A DNA stretch of 15,882 nt from Minisyncoccota bacterium (lineage in GTDB: Bacteria > Patescibacteriota > Minisyncoccia > UBA6257 > 1-14-0-10-40-38): NCBI GenBank assembly GCA_009694925.1, contig SIBX01000015.1, positions 1 to 15,882 of the forward strand, written 5' to 3'. The notes under the pieces are model-generated. The model did no database searches. It was not told where the DNA came from and saw nothing but the letters and a program-made list of their open reading frames with translations. Every line of letters begins with the position of its first letter. The first letter of the stretch is position 1. The translations under genes were made by a program, and so were the position numbers. Positions 6,421-12,979 of this stretch are shown here, piece by piece.

Positions 6421-7476
6421 TTAATCCTCGTGATCTTCTGGAATGTTCAAAATTTCATGCTCAATTCCCATCGCAGTTCCAGTAACGCGCAAAATATCCT
6501 TATCAACCTTTGTAAATTCTTTATAAGCAAAATTATAAGAATTAACAGCCGTTCCTAAATGTCCACCCAATTTCTTCATATAGCTTTCGTAAGAAATTAA
6601 ATGTCGAGACAATTCTTCTATTCTCTTAATAATAAGCTTTGCAGATTCCTCAACCTGAAGCGCTTTGAGTCCTTGCAAAACAGTCTGTAGATAAGCCAGA
6701 AATGTTGTTGGAGAAACAATTAAGACTTTTTTCTCTCCAGCATATTGGATCATGTCTCTTCCACTTTCTTTACTTGCGCCAACTTTATTTACCAGCAAAT
6801 CATAATAAACGGCCTCTGCAGGGATAAACATAAAAGCAAACTCCATTGTTCCCTCTCCTGGTTTTATGTATTTAGAAGTTTCATCAATCCTAGTTTTTAA
6901 ATCATCTCTAAAAGCAGATTCGTATTTATCTTTTTCGGATTGAGATTTTGATTCAAGCCAACGATTATAATTTTCTAAGCTAAATTTAGAATCAATCGGA
7001 ATTATTTTTTCTTTCACAAAGACAACCGCATCAACAATTACCCCATCTTTAAATTCATACTGCATCTTATAAGATCCAGGCGGCAAAACATTTTTCAAAA
7101 CAGTTTCTAGATAATATTCTCCTAATATTCCCCTCTGCTTGGGATTCTTTAAAATATCCTGTAGATTTTTCAATTGATCAGCAAAATTAACCACCTGCTT
7201 CTGCCCTTCATTAACGCGGGTTAACTCTTGAGTGATTTCTTTGATCATTCTTGAACTCTCGCTAAATTGCCCCTGAACCATTCTAGAGCTTTCCGTTAAT
7301 TTAGAATCAAGCCTAGAGTCAAGTCTATTTGCTAGTTCTGAAATTTGGGACTGAATCATTAATAAGCCCTGATCGTCTTTTTGTTCCGGTTCTTCTTTTT
7401 TCTTTAAATACAAAATAACCATAAAAACCAACCCCGCCAAAAGCAAAAATGACAAAATAATTAAGAATATCTGCAT
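6421..7476 (-). CDS. rmuC: RmuC-family DNA recombination protein
   Basis: The 351-residue protein begins with one membrane helix (residues 2-24), then a charged coiled-coil-like region (about 38-108) and the RmuC domain (about 112-335). Conserved blocks include RGILGEYYLETVLKNVLPPG and the nuclease-like D149...D162-S-K164 in IPIDSKFSLENY, which resembles a PD-(D/E)xK site. FMFIPAEAVYYDL and VSPTTFLAYLQTV are also family blocks. E. coli RmuC (about 475 residues) limits recombination at inverted repeats. This form is shorter, as in other small-genome bacteria. It is the first gene of a two-gene unit with the nucleotidyltransferase-fold gene. There is no SD site. Confidence 0.95.
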   Translation of the reverse strand: MQIFLIILSFLLLAGLVFMVILYLKKKEEPEQKDDQGLLMIQSQISELANRLDSRLDSKLTESSRMVQGQFSESSRMIKEITQELTRVNEGQKQVVNFADQLKNLQDILKNPKQRGILGEYYLETVLKNVLPPGSYKMQYEFKDGVIVDAVVFVKEKIIPIDSKFSLENYNRWLESKSQSEKDKYESAFRDDLKTRIDETSKYIKPGEGTMEFAFMFIPAEAVYYDLLVNKVGASKESGRDMIQYAGEKKVLIVSPTTFLAYLQTVLQGLKALQVEESAKLIIKRIEELSRHLISYESYMKKLGGHLGTAVNSYNFAYKEFTKVDKDILRVTGTAMGIEHEILNIPEDHED

Positions 7477-7501
7477 ACATACATATTACTTTAAAACCCT
7501 C

Positions 7502-7538
7502 AAAAACAAAAAAGCGCCAGACTTTTAAATCTGACACT
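7502..7538 (-). terminator. Intrinsic terminator of the Kazal-domain gene
   Basis: On the minus strand AGTGTCAGA pairs over 9 bp, with two wobbles, with TCTGGCGCT around an 8-nt loop, followed by TTTTTTG. Its distal arm and T-run, AAAAAAGCGCCAGACTT on the plus strand (7508-7524), is repeated exactly in the terminator at 8313-8361. Confidence 0.87.
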
Positions 7539-7556
7539 TTTCCTTTAACCAATTAC

Positions 7557-8279
7557 TTAATAACCCATAACACTGCTAGCACAAAGTTTTTCCCCGTTTA
7601 AATCAATAATCTTTTCATAATCAACACTGGCAACAGAAGCATTATTAACTTTAGCTATAGTCGATTTATCAGTGGAAAATCCCCTATCAACATTATCATT
7701 ATAATAACCAGATATTCTAATATTGGCTTTTCCTTTTATATTCGCACACCTCTTAGGATAATTACTTTTATTTATTCCCAACATTTCTCTAAGTTTTTCA
7801 TCACCTACAAGAAAGACAAGGGCCCTCCCATCACTATTAAACTCGGTAGTAGGCGGCAAAACATTTTGATATTCTTTATCGACATAGAACGAAACCCCAG
7901 ACTCTGCCCCCTTATCTATAAAAGCCGAGAAATCACCGTTTACATTCACCTCTCCGGAATAATTTATTTCACAAGCATATCCTCTATCTTTATCTGGAGA
8001 ATAACCAGGACCGCAACGAAAATCTTTTTTAATAAAGGGAATATTAGCAACTACACACTCTCCTTCTGACTTAATCGCAACCTTAGCGCAACCCGCAGCG
8101 CAAGAATTGGAATAAGTTTTCCCATCAACTCCGCACACCGGCTTATAATTCATTGTACAAGCACAAGAATCTTCGGTTTTTTTAGAAACCTCAGAATCGG
8201 TTTTAATATTGTTTTTAATATAAAAAGTACTAATTCCCAAAACGAGCAATAGCCCAACGCTTAATAATATTTTTTTCAT
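7557..8279 (-). CDS. Secreted Kazal-type protease-inhibitor-domain protein
   Basis: The 240-residue protein has an N-terminal signal or anchor helix (residues 3-20) and a short linker. A complete Kazal domain follows with six cysteines (C39, C41, C49, C60, C64, C75) in the non-classical bacterial spacing, including YKPVCGVDGKTYSNSC. Kazal domains inhibit serine proteases. In bacteria the targets are mostly unknown. The remaining about 160 residues (from IPFIKKDFRCGPGYSP) contain three more cysteines (C88, C103, C198 by rough count) and look like a separate beta-rich domain that I do not recognise. It is flanked on both sides by terminators sharing 17 identical nucleotides, so it is its own unit. 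Export to the cell surface, perhaps protecting against host proteases, is inferred. Confidence 0.9.
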   Translation of the reverse strand: MKKILLSVGLLLVLGISTFYIKNNIKTDSEVSKKTEDSCACTMNYKPVCGVDGKTYSNSCAAGCAKVAIKSEGECVVANIPFIKKDFRCGPGYSPDKDRGYACEINYSGEVNVNGDFSAFIDKGAESGVSFYVDKEYQNVLPPTTEFNSDGRALVFLVGDEKLREMLGINKSNYPKRCANIKGKANIRISGYYNDNVDRGFSTDKSTIAKVNNASVASVDYEKIIDLNGEKLCASSVMGY

Positions 8280-8285
8280 TAGCTT

Positions 8286-8314
8286 AATGTAACATATTCC
8301 AATTCCAATTCCAA
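8286..8314 (-). promoter_or_regulatory. Candidate promoter of the Kazal gene
   Basis: On the minus strand TTGGAA (8309-8314) and TACATT (8286-8291) are 17 bp apart, and the -10 box ends 6 nt before the ATG, implying a leaderless mRNA. The spacer consists of tandem GGAATT units, and the -35 box abuts the upstream T-run. The -10 match is only moderate. Confidence 0.35.
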
Positions 8315-8361
8315 ATAAAAAAGCGCCAGACTTCTCTAGGTTTACCCCAAAGAAATGGCGC
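8313..8361 (-). terminator. Intrinsic terminator of the cysteine-rich microprotein unit
   Basis: On the minus strand a long hairpin forms between GCGCCATTTCTTTGG (8347-8361) and CCTAGAGAAGTCTGGCGC (8323-8340), with a 6-nt loop and two small bulges, followed by TTTTTTATTT. It starts 9 nt after the stop codon of the second microprotein, which shows that a real transcript arrives here from the minus strand. Confidence 0.87.
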
Positions 8362-8370
8362 CGTATCTAA

Positions 8371-8481
8371 CTAGTTAGGCTTGGGCGGTGGTGGTTTAGC
8401 ACAACAATGACAATGACCACAATGCCTTTCATAGATACACGTACTACACTTTTCCTCCAAACACAAAACAACGATCTTCAT
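8371..8481 (-). CDS. Cysteine/histidine-rich microprotein B (metallothionein-like)
   Basis: The 36-residue product begins MKIVVLCLEEKC and has seven cysteines (7, 12, 15, 21, 24, 26, 27) and three histidines (20, 23, 25). It ends in a Pro/Lys tail (AKPPPPKPN). The core C-x2-C-x4-H-C-G-H-C-H-C-C matches that of the upstream microprotein. A GGAG lies 9 nt before the ATG, which is notable where most genes lack SD sites, and a strong terminator follows 9 nt after the stop. Such thiol and imidazole density is typical of metal-binding peptides such as metallothioneins. It could also be a disulfide-rich secreted peptide or a modified-peptide precursor. I recognise no family. The plus-strand frame opposite has no coding character. 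Confidence 0.62.
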   Translation of the reverse strand: MKIVVLCLEEKCSTCIYERHCGHCHCCAKPPPPKPN

Positions 8482-8512
8482 CTCGAGTTTCTCCGTTTGG
8501 AAATTTTGAAAT

Positions 8513-8641
8513 TCAACAATTGTCAGGACAACAGCTACAACCTCCACAGTGATTGTTCCTCAAAGAACAGTCCTGGCAAGGAAGAAGAGCTAGAATTTCA
8601 CTCCTAATTCGAGAAAGAAAAGAAGTCCAGATTTTTCTCAT
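8513..8641 (-). CDS. Cysteine-rich microprotein A (metallothionein-like)
   Basis: From the ATG at 8641 the product has 42 residues: a basic and hydrophobic N-terminal half (MRKIWTSFLSRIRSEILALL) and a C-terminal half with seven cysteines in 21 residues. The core is C-x2-C-x5-H-C-G-G-C-S-C-C, ending PDNC. GGAG sits 9 nt before this ATG. An ATG at 8647 would add two residues, but its SD spacing is only 3. An in-frame TGA precedes it directly. It is first in a two-gene unit, 31 nt before the paralogous gene, with its own promoter. The N-terminal half could be an amphipathic or membrane-associated helix. Metal binding is inferred from residue pattern only. Confidence 0.6.
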   Translation of the reverse strand: MRKIWTSFLSRIRSEILALLPCQDCSLRNNHCGGCSCCPDNC

Positions 8642-8657
8642 CTTCATTCACTCCAAG

Positions 8658-8686
8658 TTGAGAAAAAGAAACTTCTCAAGTACTAT
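8658..8686 (+). promoter_or_regulatory. Candidate cysS promoter
   Basis: TTGAGA (8658-8663) and TACTAT (8681-8686) are 17 bp apart. The start site would be about 8693, giving a leader of about 34 nt without an SD site. The -10 box is the left arm of the palindrome at 8681-8694. Confidence 0.5.
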
Positions 8687-8694
8687 AAATAGTA
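8681..8694. promoter_or_regulatory. Palindrome in the divergent promoter region
   Basis: TACTAT-AA-ATAGTA is a perfect 6-bp inverted repeat with a 2-bp spacer. It contains the cysS -10 box and overlaps the -10 box of the microprotein promoter. A protein bound here would affect both directions. It may also arise simply because two -10 boxes face each other. Confidence 0.4.
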
Positions 8695-8718
8695 TACAAA
8701 CAAAAAAGCATAAATCAA
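8691..8718 (-). promoter_or_regulatory. Candidate promoter of the microprotein unit
   Basis: On the minus strand TTGATT (8713-8718) and TATACT (8691-8696) are 16 bp apart. The start site would be about 8684, some 40 nt before the first microprotein start, leaving room for its SD site. Confidence 0.48.
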
Positions 8719-8726
8719 ATAAATTT

Positions 8727-10112
8727 ATGGAATTAAAAATATACGACTCTCTATCTGACAAAGAAAAATATCTATCTGAATCAAAAAATAAAGCCATCAG
8801 ATTATTTGTATGTGGTCCAACTGTTTATGATTATTCTCACATAGGACACGCCAGAACCTATATTTTTTTTGATTTTTTTGCTAAATATCTTAAGTCTTTA
8901 GGTAAAAAAGTTTTTTATCTTCAAAATATCACCGACATAGACGACAAAATAATAAAGAAAGCTAAAGAACAAAATACGGATCCGATCATTCTTGCTAAGT
9001 TAATGACAAAATATCATCTAAGAGATATGAAGACTCTGGGGATTAATTCTGTTACAAAATACGCTTCGGCAACAAAATTTATTAAACAGATAGAGAAGCA
9101 AGTCAAAAATCTAATTAAAAAAGGTTTTGCTTATAAAATAGAAAACGATGGTTGGTATTTTGATATAAAAAGTTTCCCTGAATATGGAAAACTCTCCGGC
9201 AGAACCGCCGAAGGAGCAGAAGATTCTATCTCCAGAATAGATGAAGCAGTAGATAAAAAAAATAAGGGAGATTTCTGCCTCTGGAAGCTTAAAAAACCAA
9301 ATGAGCCATTTTGGAAGTCTGACGTATTAGGAGATGGACGTCCTGGCTGGCACATAGAAGATACTGCTATTTCAGAAAATTTCTTCGGACCGCAATATGA
9401 CATCCATGGCGGAGGATTAGATTTAAAATTTCCACATCATGAAGCTGAAATTGCTCAACAAGAGTGTTCTTCGGGACTGTCCCCCATGGTTAATATCTGG
9501 ATGCATAGCGGAATGCTCACCGTCAACGGCAAAAAAATGTCTAAAAGCTTAAACAACTTCTTGACTATTCAAGATTATTTAAAAAATCACAGCGCAAATT
9601 CTCTTAAATTATTAGTCTTAAGTTCAAATTATCGCTCCCTTCTTAATTATTCACAAACTCTAGCCGAGCAAGCAGAAACATCTCTTAAAACAGTTAAAGA
9701 ATTTATAACTAAATTAGATCTAGCTAAAAACTCCAAGACAAAAGAAACTAGATCTTTCGATTTAAAACCATTTGAAGATAAATTTGCTTCATCTCTCCAA
9801 AATGATCTCAATACTCCAGAAGCAATTTCTGCAATATTTTCTTTAATCAACGAAGTAAATAAAGTTATATGGACTTTAAACCTATCTTCTATAAAGAATA
9901 TTGAAAAAACCTTAAAAAATAAGCTGGATTTATTTGGAATTTCTATTAATTTAGATAAAATACCCCAAAACATAAATAAACTAGCAAAAGAGAGAAAGTT
10001 ATTAAGAGATTCTAAACAGTTTATTAGAAGCGACGATTTGAGAAAAGCAATAGAAGAGTTAGGATATAAAGTAGAAGATACGCCCAAGGGACAAATAATC
10101 CTAAAAAAATAA
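8727..10112 (+). CDS. cysS: Cysteinyl-tRNA synthetase
   Basis: The 461-residue enzyme attaches cysteine to tRNA-Cys. Class I motifs are intact: HIGH at 38-41 and KMSKS at 270-274. Of the four zinc ligands known from E. coli CysRS (C28, C209, H234, E238), the equivalents are C29, D212, H237 and E241, so the second cysteine is Asp in GWHIEDTAI. I recall the same substitution in other CPR CysRS. The frame is open for 58 codons upstream, but ATG 8727 gives the family start MELKIYDSL, and the upstream extension is antisense to the microproteins. The C-terminal region is shorter than in many bacteria but complete. Gene order is cysS, dnaB, recR with gaps of 30 and 42 nt. Confidence 0.97.
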   Translation: MELKIYDSLSDKEKYLSESKNKAIRLFVCGPTVYDYSHIGHARTYIFFDFFAKYLKSLGKKVFYLQNITDIDDKIIKKAKEQNTDPIILAKLMTKYHLRDMKTLGINSVTKYASATKFIKQIEKQVKNLIKKGFAYKIENDGWYFDIKSFPEYGKLSGRTAEGAEDSISRIDEAVDKKNKGDFCLWKLKKPNEPFWKSDVLGDGRPGWHIEDTAISENFFGPQYDIHGGGLDLKFPHHEAEIAQQECSSGLSPMVNIWMHSGMLTVNGKKMSKSLNNFLTIQDYLKNHSANSLKLLVLSSNYRSLLNYSQTLAEQAETSLKTVKEFITKLDLAKNSKTKETRSFDLKPFEDKFASSLQNDLNTPEAISAIFSLINEVNKVIWTLNLSSIKNIEKTLKNKLDLFGISINLDKIPQNINKLAKERKLLRDSKQFIRSDDLRKAIEELGYKVEDTPKGQIILKK

Positions 10113-10142
10113 TAACTAGTGCTTAGTTGTTAAAAACTAACT

Positions 10143-11489
10143 ATGTTAAAAGTTCCTCCTCAAAATTTAGAAGCCGAACAATCTGTTTTGGGCTCACTAA
10201 TGATAGATAAAGACGCCATATATAAAGTGGTGGATTTATTATCTAGTACAGATTTTTATAAATCTTCTCATGGAAAAATATACGAAGCCATTATCACTAT
10301 CTATTCCAAAAATGATCCAATAGATATTTTAACCGTCTCCTCAAAACTAAAGGAAATTAATCAATTAGAAGACGTTGGTGGTTCAACCTATCTAACGGAC
10401 TTAATAAACGGAGTTCCAACATCTTCTCATGTTGCCTATTACGCAAAAAAAGTTAAAGATCAAAAAATCTTAAGAGATTTAATTAGCGCCTCCTCCGAAA
10501 TAGCCGAGCAAGCCTTCAGTCAGCCAGGAGACTTAGACACAACTTTAGATGAAATAGAAAAAAAAATATTTTCCATTTCTCAAAAAACTGTCACGCAAAA
10601 TTTTACACCAATTAAAGACGAACTTCATTTGGCCTACGAAAGAATAGAAGCCTTGCATCGTGGAGACGGAAAATTAAGAGGAGTTCCAACGGGCTTTCCA
10701 GAACTAGATAATATTCTTTCCGGTCTTCAAAAATCTGATTTAGTAGTTTTGGGTGCCAGACCATCCTTAGGAAAAACATCTTTAATGTTAGATATTGCCC
10801 GTCAGGCAGCGGTTAATCACGGACAAGCTATTGGAATCTTTTCTCTTGAAATGTCGCGCGAACAAATAATAGATCGTTTAATTTCTGCCGAAGCCCAAGT
10901 TCCGCTTTGGAAACTTCGCACGGGCAGATTATCAGATGACACCGATTTTGAACTTATTCAAAAATCACTAGACACCCTTTCAAAAGCAAATATTTATATA
11001 GACGACACGCCTGCTCCAAATATTCTCCAGATGAGAGCTATGGCTCGCCGCTTACAAGCAAGCCATGGATTAAATTTAATCATGGTGGATTATCTCCAGC
11101 TAATTCAACCTAGGGCCGGTTCAGATAATTCTGTTCAACAAATAACTGAAATCTCAAGAGGTTTAAAAAACTTAGCCAGAGAATTAAAAATACCTGTTTT
11201 GGCGCTTTCTCAATTGTCGAGAGGTGTAGAACAAAGAGACATAAAAGTCCCTAGACTTTCCGACCTAAGAGAGTCTGGCTCAATTGAACAAGATGCAGAC
11301 GTAGTAATGTTTATATATAGAAAAGATAGAGATAAAATGTCACTATCTCCAGAAGAGGAGAATATGGCAGAAATAATAATAGCCAAACACAGAAATGGTC
11401 CTCTTGGTACTGTCAGACTTAAATTTGATGCCGAAAAATCATCTTTCAAATCAATAGATAGAATGCATAGCGCCCCAGAAGGCTTTTAG
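10143..11489 (+). CDS. dnaB: Replicative DNA helicase DnaB
   Basis: The 448-residue protein is the hexameric helicase that unwinds DNA at the replication fork. The N-terminal DnaB domain (about 6-105, starting PPQNLEAEQSVLGSLM) is followed by a linker and the RecA-like ATPase domain (about 178-440). Walker A is ARPSLGKTS, with K211 and T212. Walker B is LIMVDYLQL with D316. The regions SLEMSREQIIDRL, LSQLSRGVEQR and AKHRNGPLG are conserved. Length is typical and no intein is present. No clear SD or promoter lies in the 30-nt gap after cysS, so cotranscription is likely. Confidence 0.97.
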   Translation: MLKVPPQNLEAEQSVLGSLMIDKDAIYKVVDLLSSTDFYKSSHGKIYEAIITIYSKNDPIDILTVSSKLKEINQLEDVGGSTYLTDLINGVPTSSHVAYYAKKVKDQKILRDLISASSEIAEQAFSQPGDLDTTLDEIEKKIFSISQKTVTQNFTPIKDELHLAYERIEALHRGDGKLRGVPTGFPELDNILSGLQKSDLVVLGARPSLGKTSLMLDIARQAAVNHGQAIGIFSLEMSREQIIDRLISAEAQVPLWKLRTGRLSDDTDFELIQKSLDTLSKANIYIDDTPAPNILQMRAMARRLQASHGLNLIMVDYLQLIQPRAGSDNSVQQITEISRGLKNLARELKIPVLALSQLSRGVEQRDIKVPRLSDLRESGSIEQDADVVMFIYRKDRDKMSLSPEEENMAEIIIAKHRNGPLGTVRLKFDAEKSSFKSIDRMHSAPEGF

Positions 11490-11531
11490 ATTTAATTTTA
11501 CATTTTGATATTTGATTTTTAATTTAATCTT

Positions 11532-12137
11532 ATGTATCCCGAACCAATTAAAAAAATTTCTAAGATACTCTCCGATTTTCCCGGAATCGGCCCAAGGCAA
11601 GCCATAAGAATTGCTTTTTATTTAGCCAATCAAGGCAAGCATCTTGTGCAAAGCCTAGGAGAATCATTAGAAGAACTACAACAAATAAAGATCTGTAAAG
11701 AATGTTTCTCGTCTTTTGAATTTTCTAAAGGAGAAAATGGTCTTTGTCATATCTGTAAAGACAAAAATAGAAAAGACAATATAATTGCAATATTAGAAAA
11801 AGAAACAGATTTAATATCTTTAGAAAAAACAAAAGATTTTAAGGGTAAATATCTAGTTTTAGGAGAAATTTCCAAAGATGGAATACTAAAAGGAGAACAA
11901 AAGTTAAGGTTAAATTCTTTAAAAGAAAGATTGGGCAATAATCAAGAAAAAATAGAAGAAATAATCCTAGCCATCAATCCAGGAACGCTAGGAGACATTG
12001 AATCTTCTCTACTCTTTGCAGAACTTAAAAATTTCACCCATAAAATCTCCCGCCTTGGCAGAGGCCTACCAACAGGAGGAGAAATAGAATTTGCGGACGA
12101 CGAAACCCTTAGAGGCGCCCTAGAAAATAGAAGATAG
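11532..12137 (+). CDS. recR: Recombination mediator protein RecR
   Basis: The 201-residue protein works with RecO (and RecF) to load RecA during gap repair. In order it has a helix-hairpin-helix (FPGIGPRQAIRIAFYL, residues 16-31), a four-cysteine zinc finger (C55, C58, C72, C75), a Toprim domain (about 83-175) and the C-terminal RGLPTGGEIEFADDETL block. The Toprim segment NPGTLGDIES is somewhat unlike the usual NPTVEGEAT. The finger has a longer insert between its cysteine pairs than I recall from the family. Length is normal. A 42-nt AT-rich gap separates it from dnaB, and it ends in TAG shortly before the terminator shared with rplU. Confidence 0.96.
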   Translation: MYPEPIKKISKILSDFPGIGPRQAIRIAFYLANQGKHLVQSLGESLEELQQIKICKECFSSFEFSKGENGLCHICKDKNRKDNIIAILEKETDLISLEKTKDFKGKYLVLGEISKDGILKGEQKLRLNSLKERLGNNQEKIEEIILAINPGTLGDIESSLLFAELKNFTHKISRLGRGLPTGGEIEFADDETLRGALENRR

Positions 12138-12150
12138 AAAAAGTATTTTT

Positions 12151-12177
12151 AAAACAAAAAAACCGCTTTTATGCGGT
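12151..12177 (-). terminator. Terminator of rplU, stop codon in its loop
   Basis: ACCGC (12162-12166) and GCGGT (12173-12177) form a 5-bp stem with a 6-nt loop. On the minus strand a run of T follows, and the loop carries the rplU TAA. On the plus strand GATTTTT follows, so it may also stop recR transcripts. The short stem makes it weaker than the others here. Confidence 0.65.
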
Positions 12178-12480
12178 GATTTTTGTAATTTGTATCTGAG
12201 AAAAAGTCTGCCTATGACCCTTCTTTTTCCTCTGTCTCGTCTTTGAATGATACTTAAAAACAATCACCTTATCAGCTCTGCCGTTTTCTAAAACTTTTGC
12301 TTCAACTTTTGCCGAAGAAAGAAGGGGTTTTCCAATTTGAATATCGGCTCCTTTAATCACAGCTAAAACTTCTTCAAAATTAAAAACATCTCCAGGATTT
12401 TTTTCAATCTTTTCTATTTTTAACTTTTCACCTTCAGCAACCTTATATTGCTTACCGCCTGTTTTTATTACTGCAAACAT
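12169..12480 (-). CDS. rplU: 50S ribosomal protein bL21
   Basis: The 103-residue protein is the complete bL21 of the large subunit: MFAVIKTGGKQYKVAEGE at the start, the GDVFNFEEVLAV block, and the basic rRNA-binding region YHSKTRQRKKKGHRQ. The length matches the family. It is normally followed by rpmA (bL27), but no bL27 is found here. The minus strand downstream runs into recR, so the usual rplU-rpmA pair is split. It stands alone, convergent with recR, and shares the terminator that contains its stop codon. TATAAA lies 4 nt upstream of the ATG and may be part of a promoter, but no good -35 box was found. Confidence 0.97.
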   Translation of the reverse strand: MFAVIKTGGKQYKVAEGEKLKIEKIEKNPGDVFNFEEVLAVIKGADIQIGKPLLSSAKVEAKVLENGRADKVIVFKYHSKTRQRKKKGHRQTFSQIQITKITA

Positions 12481-12538
12481 AGATTTTATATTGAATTTAA
12501 ATATGAACTAATCACTGGCTCATTTAAAGAGCTTATTT

Positions 12539-12907
12539 TCAGTTGGTTAATATGATAACAGATGTAAAAACTAAAATCAAGAGAAACAATAAAAAGGTAC
12601 TAAATGCCATTAATTTAGACAAAAAACGGTCTAAAGCATAAACCCTTCTAGCTATTAACACATTAAGAATAAGAATAAAACCAAAAAATGCATAAAACGA
12701 ATTAATTTCTAATTTAGAGAAAATATAGGTCGAATTATTTGTTAAAGCTTTAATTGTCACTCCAAAATTACTATTTATAAAATAAAAATAATTTAAAATA
12801 AAAGAGATAAAAAATAAAAGAAAAGAGATAAAAAAGAATACTCGAGAAAATTTATTTTCCCTGAAAAATAAGACTATTTTAGAAGATGATGTTGTTTTTA
12901 AAAACAT
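12539..12907 (-). CDS. Hypothetical membrane protein, three predicted helices
   Basis: This 122-residue product is not recognised. It has a short polar N-terminus (MFLKTTSSSKIV) and three strongly hydrophobic segments (about 22-45, 69-87, 95-120), rich in Phe, Leu and Ile. Basic residues RR and DRFLSK lie between helices 2 and 3, on what would be the cytoplasmic face. It ends in TGA, one of the few TGA stops here. Its start faces the divergent surface-protein operon across a 72-nt gap. It may function in envelope or pilus assembly by association only. The even composition and complete frame favour a real gene over chance. Confidence 0.62.
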   Translation of the reverse strand: MFLKTTSSSKIVLFFRENKFSRVFFFISFLLFFISFILNYFYFINSNFGVTIKALTNNSTYIFSKLEINSFYAFFGFILILNVLIARRVYALDRFLSKLMAFSTFLLFLLILVFTSVIILTN

Positions 12908-12965
12908 AATTTATAGATCAACCACTATTAACAATATACGTTTTCCCAAAAAATGAATACTGTAA

Positions 12966-12971
12966 TATAAT
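12966..12971 (+). promoter_or_regulatory. Consensus -10 box 8 nt before a start codon
   Basis: TATAAT at 12966-12971 is a perfect -10 box, ending 8 nt before the ATG at 12980, so the surface-protein operon would start with a leaderless mRNA. The -35 region (TTTTCC at 12941-12946, 19-bp spacing) is poor. Confidence 0.42.
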
Positions 12972-12979
12972 AATAGCTA

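Noticed and set aside
8407..8607. Plus-strand open frame of 66 codons opposite the microproteins
   Set aside because: Low-complexity composition with no start signal. The minus strand here has SD sites, paralogous Cys patterns and a terminator, so this is a shadow.
8553..8726. 58-codon N-terminal extension of cysS
   Set aside because: It is not like CysRS, it lies upstream of and across the predicted promoter, and it is antisense to microprotein A. The family start is ATG 8727.
10123..10140. Hairpin TTAGTT/AACTAA between cysS and dnaB
   Set aside because: AT-only 6-bp stem with no T-run, too weak for a terminator in a likely operon.
12518..12532. Hairpin GCTC/GAGC upstream of rplU as a ribosomal-protein leader
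   Set aside because: Only four strong pairs, and no resemblance to known L21 leader structures.
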